Positions 62,301 to 64,000 of a stretch of 64,000 bases of DNA are shown here, piece by piece (within the stretch, counting starts at the first letter, position 1; each line of letters begins with the position of its first letter). The stretch comes from JAVBMV01 sp031552145. GTDB lineage: Bacteria; Myxococcota; Myxococcia; Myxococcales; UBA5297. Location: contig JAVBMV010000002.1 of NCBI GenBank assembly GCA_031552145.1, positions 79,485 through 143,484 of the forward strand, written 5' to 3'. The notes below the pieces were generated by a model. The model saw nothing but the letters and a program-made list of their open reading frames with translations. It made no database searches and was not told the origin of the DNA. Both the position numbers and the translations under genes were made by a program.

Positions 62301-64000
62301 GAGATGACAGCATCAATCGTCTGGTGCAGTTGCAAGGGGTGCTCGTATCGCTCGATGAGAAAGAGACGACGACGAGCGAACTCGGCGGGTATCGATTCAT
62401 CAAATATACCCATGGCGGCGAGATGATGGCGAAAGTCTTCGCCGAGTATGAGCTGGGGAAGAAGTGGGTGCTGAGCTGGGATGGAGCGCGCGGCAAGTAT
62501 GTGACGCGTTCGATCGATATAAGCGCCTACGCGATGTCGCCCACATTGTGGCTTTATCCCGGGGAGGTGTCGATAGGAAACATTCCGATAGACGCGCGTT
62601 TCCTGGAAGGAACGCTCGATTATCGGAATAGGGCTGGGGACCTCATCGGGTGCGATGGTGCGCGGACAGAGTGGGATCCGGTGACGGGCGAGGCAAGGCA
62701 GATTTCGGTGGGCGACGCCGACGAGACCGAGGTGCACATCTTCCGGGAAGAGGATCTGAGTACGCCATTTGTGAAGATGGTGGGAGTGTCGCATTGTAAT
62801 GGGCGAACCCAGGAGTTTGGGCAGCTGATCATCGGACCGGCTGATATGCTGTCTAAGGGGATGCGGGACAAGTGCGCGGCAATCAATCGAGAAGGTGGGC
62901 CGAGCACTCCTGAGCTCGCGTTGTTCTATCAAGTTGAGTGCGGGTCGAAGAGCCGCAGCTATCTGAAGCTGGGCGAAGGGCAGCGGCTGGTGGTCTTCGC
63001 GGTGAACCATGCGACGGGCTACGCCGGGATGACGACTGTGACAGTGCCGGCAGTCGGAACGCTAGGGCTGGACAGGAATGGTCGATGCGCGCTGGATGAC
63101 AATGAAGGGGGAGAGACATATGTCACGATGAGTGGCAGGCAGGTGCCAATGTCGCGCTGCATGCGCGCGAGCCTTGGTTTCAGTACGGCGCTGACGCTCT
63201 ATCCGCCCGAGGTGGAGGTGCGCGTAGAGCGGCAGCATCGGAGTGAGGGGGCGAGTCAAGAGGCGCTCAAAAACCTGATACGACATGGAGGCGGGGCGAC
63301 GACGCGGGATGACTATGTGCAGGTGAGCACGCAGTGGAAAGTTAGGACGACGGGCTACGTGCAAGGCAACGGGAGCGGCACAGGAGGGGGCGCCGACGGT
63401 GGAAGCGGTGGGGCCGATGCCGGGCCGTCGAAGGCGCTGAAGGACGAAGAGAGAGAGGGAAGGGAGCGCCCTCCGCTACTGGAAAAGAGCTGCAACGAGT
63501 TCGACGCCGGGGTGATGGAGGGGGACCACTGCCTGAGCCGGGATGAGCTGTCGGGGTTGGTGGACGTGCCGGCGGGAGTTCCGGGGCTTGTGGGAAGAAT
63601 CGTAAGGATCCCGCAGAGCGCATCGGAGCAACCGTTCAGCGCGCCGTTCGAGGTGAGGCCCGGGCTGAGGACGGGAAACCTCCAGGTGGCGCAGAAGGTC
63701 ATTGGGGCGGACGGAGTGGAGTCGAACCTGCTCTCGCCTGCAAATTACTACTTTCATGTAGTGGGATACGCGGCGACTCCGCGCGACAAGAACGTGGACG
63801 GAATTGTCGATGCGAGCGAGAAAAACCTGCCCGCGGCGAATTTCGCGGAGCCACAGGTAAGGCCCGCGGGGTATACGGACGCATACCCTCAAGGGCTGCC
63901 CGAGCACGCGATATCGCTGAAGAACGTCTATCGTCGCATCGACGAGGACGGGCATACGCGGGAGCGTTACGACCGAGCGAGGGAGCACGAGTTTAGGCTA
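53393..64000 (+). CDS. Second giant exported protein, 3' end beyond the window (at least 3,536 residues): RCC1-like, Cys-rich, Ig-like
   Basis: The frame opens at ATG 53393, overlapping the PpiC stop (ATGA), and shows no stop codon to base 64000 (3,536 codons). A signal peptide (GFLIMWVGLSLLSTAADA) is followed by RCC1-like blades with paired Cys (HACALDKEGAVVCWG type), a Ser/Met-rich linker (about 54361-54480), Trp- and Tyr-rich degenerate blades, five or six Cys-rich repeats, more degenerate blades, and seven ~79-residue Ig repeats. After these come an Asp-Ala-Gly linker, Ig-like domains, a SbsA-type Ig domain (about 60670-60980), a carboxypeptidase-regulatory-like domain (about 60985-61200), and a long region ending with a calcium-type DKNVDGIVDASE motif near 63790. 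The 61.2-63.0 kb part recalls pre-Rhs/YD regions, so a toxin or Rhs core downstream is possible but unproven. GC falls to about 45-55% in the 54-58 kb part and rises again after about 59.5 kb. Confidence 0.85.
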   Translation, partial: MRATWRSTGRMRSASMPGGVLSGFLIMWVGLSLLSTAADATPVRPAIAVGYRHACALDKEGAVVCWGANDLGQLGVPEGLNGKVRELAAGRFHTCALLVDSSVRCWGANQGGQCDVPSGLGKTRAVAAGASYGCALDTAGAVACWGDVAGLALGELGSTPGAGKIAGDWNGKGVCVLMPGGTLRCTGEAAANGLSGQARVRSFTTRSVLGMDGVIWSPSGGHPSGIAEATSIVAGAFHECVADRSGNAVCWGDLQQSEAPVSFHLPGLVGLAAGEMNTCAVTAGSGVKCWGNSAFGLLRVPDALVAPLADDAPAEMAVAASISHIAAAAGSFAPSSMSVSAGMSMMSSSSVSSAQSSMAQTSNGDVRAIHASSDDAFCLAYPDSPVTCWGLGFPLFPFGDTVGATSIAIVEDDIFAVFDGQVRQYGNSYWPIDFGRVSVVSGYGDRLCVAQDEYLMRCTNKSDTWSEEWWAYDRIVAIHQGHASWCVETLDHHGAKNAGCRTYYWGEMWWWDLSSFSVALGGEGWEETFVAAIRSVEGFAYVEPNGILSQWWGDQEVIGVSYYRQQYMYPYVCIQHGVHGVACMQAPHYSLDSWQPEFHSQMFGAMHRECGINADRSVYCWDPEGWWVSPVEAEPGHCLPGQALAGNGLCLIVPGMECWGGDECGSGECRENCCAEPCEGGVANGEAYCEAQSGVCRVRCNSGYFLDGNVCRAKKANAAACSSQAECLSGNCASGVCCASYCSTSNGTATCKTGGCVIKCDPGYAVVNGQCQKGKALGASCSSAAQCASNYCAFGVCCDRACSNTSYGASSCAGGQCSTTCYSNSYKVGEVCVPRVGLGTACSSNHQCTSNICFQGSCCNATCVDPVGGWSECHSGSCLQLCPAGYEVSAGVCKKAKTVACSVDAECSSGHCVGGRCCNSSCVAPANGYASCIDGEWCETGCNYSYVLVGDQCRRFLGEACDLSSECLSDHCAGGHCCSTACGNSNNGLQLQCASGQCVCPAGYAWQNSDSRTNICVRSYVLDVNDRQMCMVGSDARLACRGGSRVLHPLERAFPNGQHPDVVRVVLATAGDAGYAHLADGSVWKFRGGHASPVSRNALMVGMSETQFCMLVRPNPYQPEYVENTCEYGDGDFYGTATFDIGSEGVLERYFADLNEPYVVFSRGGSVHVVGHWSTWGVFADIVWSDASKFDAGQRVALFDGAQFWTIDHYSGMLSRTAHARTAQLRGIYRAHDPMGGWCALLTDGSAACSNLTDIWDDPSYEVSAGLDSEAVALGNGVSCVMRTDRSVRCRHVVSNVCAYEHGLEPCFPGAIFDGESCIDSSLPNIEITGVSEGQVLKGSTKIDYYGGLWVQLEAYLDGVPFRSGDAVSSRGDHALLVRAPQSHAGVSRTVHFSLEYGLPKIYIYGVAKGAVVNQAAVDLYYLIEGSERSSSAVLDSKPFDGLPVTAEGAHVFSVYAQDGVYSVSESHPFVIDRTAPVVAISGVTSGEYRRSPAVLTWSATDANLLSVTGTLNGSSVPSGAQVSADGTHTLKVTAVDKASNSASKSVSFVIDATPPVILVNGASDGDRKRSFPNITWSFSDLYLASSSAVLDGLPVASGISVASEGPHTLILLGTDRAGNQTSKTVGFVVDNTPPLITLAGASQNERTRRDVTLTWSASDPILASVVGRLDGVVVPSGVVVVTHGSHTLRVSAADTLGNQSEQTLSFFIDKQPPAIVIAGVLNDQVTHAAAVSVNVSVTDDSSYVSEVLLNGSSIYSGEPLSAEGDYHISVTARDVLGNQSQREISFSIDRTAPDIVVSGVLEGDIKESGVIVSFSASDLHLDGVPTAWLDGAQFASGTAVTSDGTHVLEVRAVDRAGNESTKKVTFVVGGPGPEISIAGAANGEHRKSATTLTWTVTEAPPNLITAKLDGVPVASGVVVTDEGGHELVITARTLGGKTGEARLSFVIDRTPPVIAVEGVFDGMKSNANALSALWSAADTHLASQGALLGGSEYVSGSPIEAQGTYWLVITAEDRAGNLATKTVSFTIDRTAPILLVTRPDEGTETEAEDIRVEGRASDDNGVTVLVGGVAVALTDGQFERVVSLTQGNNLIEVVATDGAGNVSRVERTVARRQPVPDAGVSEPDAGGEVPDGGGVEIPDAGHPGVDAGEPGFDAGAPESDAGVVVPAPRLTIDEPEEGAVLPSGAVTVRGQVEDGVLPISLKIAGETVALEERAFGHALTLSEGTHAVTVEARDAQGQAGVFVRKFEVDLTPPYLFLSPSRNPALANESPYMLDGIVSDVHLSRVMVNGAAVPVLATRFVASVPLAEGDNAIAIEAWDAAGNVSELSHSVRLVEGAPRVEILEPKEGAVLESASVVVRARVRSGRALTSVLIGAALAETDDGVYYRANVSLALGENELSVTASNDRGESTRAVVHVRYLSEENVPLRVVGTQPEAGAVDIEPSTLITATFNKAIESEGVGNRIHLFANGVAVPVATSVSPGGQLLTIVAKEALPEGGRMVLKIGALGARTGLGMSGEHESAFTVRRPLTTVRGVVVGEEMEPLGGIRVTIGEYSTETGENGNWSLLLDSAMAGEQKVKYEGGNSRNTVRMKLYIEAERETVAKRVVLVSIDRMSAQWVNGSGDFELTFGERHGALKVEGPAGALSLASGETEGWITATQLLPYMVSVPFEGKLGFNAVWQVGPSGMEFTKPIRVSFPNHEKLAGGRLAMLLSYDPEREMVVYSGFGRVSEDEEAIESLEALSIVSVEYMGYLPVPEDVAAVVEENLKSGGGQGASLERAPGSSAWAVLSTRSVREVVLGWLETEAHAQSGMDAIFGPVFDLMERMATPAWAAGKVYVPLGERIELEYGSLLMGRCMPPDGAVPVRVTARHEERSGSEASPLVLTLSVKGTDMQPREPDEGELWRAQGTEEAVLSTNVKVADLGYLTLQGQVGATQRTANFRVKVRGAAENCAPEEVEVQFEQDGSSGVGDDSINRLVQLQGVLVSLDEKETTTSELGGYRFIKYTHGGEMMAKVFAEYELGKKWVLSWDGARGKYVTRSIDISAYAMSPTLWLYPGEVSIGNIPIDARFLEGTLDYRNRAGDLIGCDGARTEWDPVTGEARQISVGDADETEVHIFREEDLSTPFVKMVGVSHCNGRTQEFGQLIIGPADMLSKGMRDKCAAINREGGPSTPELALFYQVECGSKSRSYLKLGEGQRLVVFAVNHATGYAGMTTVTVPAVGTLGLDRNGRCALDDNEGGETYVTMSGRQVPMSRCMRASLGFSTALTLYPPEVEVRVERQHRSEGASQEALKNLIRHGGGATTRDDYVQVSTQWKVRTTGYVQGNGSGTGGGADGGSGGADAGPSKALKDEEREGRERPPLLEKSCNEFDAGVMEGDHCLSRDELSGLVDVPAGVPGLVGRIVRIPQSASEQPFSAPFEVRPGLRTGNLQVAQKVIGADGVESNLLSPANYYFHVVGYAATPRDKNVDGIVDASEKNLPAANFAEPQVRPAGYTDAYPQGLPEHAISLKNVYRRIDEDGHTRERYDRAREHEFRL
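53540..54300 (+). repeat. RCC1-like blades with paired cysteines
   Basis: Successive blades share xCALDxxGxVxCWGxN, for example near 53553, 53675, 53790, 54108 and 54226, with two Cys about 10 residues apart in each. One copy near 54000 has lost the pattern. Related, more degenerate copies recur to about 55370 and again after the Cys-rich block (about 56470-57290). Confidence 0.7.
55360..56420 (+). repeat. Cys-rich repeats, C-x5-C-x4-C-x4-CC
   Basis: Five regular copies (CSSQAECLSGNCASGVCC and relatives CSSAAQC, CSSNHQC, CSVDAEC, CDLSSEC), after one degenerate copy, at a period of roughly 57-60 residues. Each is followed by a small Cys knot and a GYxxxxxxC strand. This type of Cys-rich repeat is common in large myxobacterial surface proteins. 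The block is inserted between two sets of RCC1-like blades. Confidence 0.75.
57797..59480 (+). repeat. Seven ~79-residue Ig-like repeats with an FVIDRTAPVI hinge
   Basis: The hinge recurs at about 57797, 58033, 58268, 58506, 58746, 58986, 59226 and 59466, a period of 235-240 bp. Each unit reads hinge, xxGVxxGxxxxxxxxLTWSAxD, LDGxxVxSG, GxHxLxVxAxDxxGN. One hinge (58986) is degenerate (VVGGPGPEI). Copies are similar enough to be a fairly recent expansion compared with the repeats of the first giant gene. Confidence 0.8.
59730..59882 (+). repeat. Asp-Ala-Gly linker
   Basis: A stretch of short units such as PDAG, VDAGEPG and ESDAG, about 50 residues, separates the regular Ig array from the later Ig-like domains. 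Such acidic DAG linkers are frequent in myxobacterial exported proteins. Confidence 0.7.

Overview
The window is high-GC DNA, densely coded, with no gap over 180 bp between genes and no tRNA, rRNA, CRISPR array or insertion sequence that I can see. The gene content suggests a facultatively anaerobic Gram-negative from the Myxococcota or a related deltaproteobacterial group. Pointers are NrfHA nitrite ammonification, a sigma-54-driven citrate lyase operon, lipoproteins with lipoboxes, Asp-Ala-Gly linkers, and huge Ig, LVIVD and Cys-rich surface proteins. The taxon is an inference.

Left part (1-9.8 kb): recX converges on a small hypothetical gene. A minus-strand run follows, in transcription order: DUF4405 membrane protein, YfhO-like membrane protein, nrfH, nrfA, mutY. 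Its internal gaps are 0, 9, 12 and 17 bp, so it is probably one transcript. Divergent from it lie a pseudouridine-synthase homologue whose catalytic Asp is replaced by Gly, and a sigma-54 enhancer-binding protein with a PrpR_N/PAS-type input region.

Citrate block (9.8-18.3 kb): the activator is followed by a candidate enhancer site, a near-perfect -24/-12 promoter, and the genes acnA, icd, citC, citD, citE, citF and citXG. Several overlap by 1-4 bases. The block links 2-oxoglutarate, isocitrate, citrate and acetate plus oxaloacetate under one sigma-54 switch. No citrate transporter or oxaloacetate decarboxylase lies nearby.

Centre (18.4-21.2 kb): a clade-3 catalase and an RsmB-like rRNA cytosine-C5 methyltransferase. 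The AT-rich 3' end of the methyltransferase gene carries a palindrome and a sigma-70-like promoter facing the next locus.

Right part (21.2-64 kb, two thirds of the window): a giant surface-protein locus. A small SurA-N-like lipoprotein with no PPIase domain precedes a single 10,257-residue exported protein. That protein has about 20 Ig-like repeats, then seven modules of LVIVD propeller, SbsA-type Ig and paired IPT/TIG domains, then more Ig and propeller segments and a Cys-rich C-terminus. A parvulin (PpiC) lipoprotein follows with an ATGA overlap. A second giant gene then begins, again with an ATGA overlap, at 53393 and stays open to the window end (at least 3,536 residues). It encodes RCC1-like blades, Cys-rich repeats, seven ~79-residue Ig repeats and an Asp-Ala-Gly linker. 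The two chaperone-like lipoproteins bracketing a giant exported substrate are the most likely undescribed system here.
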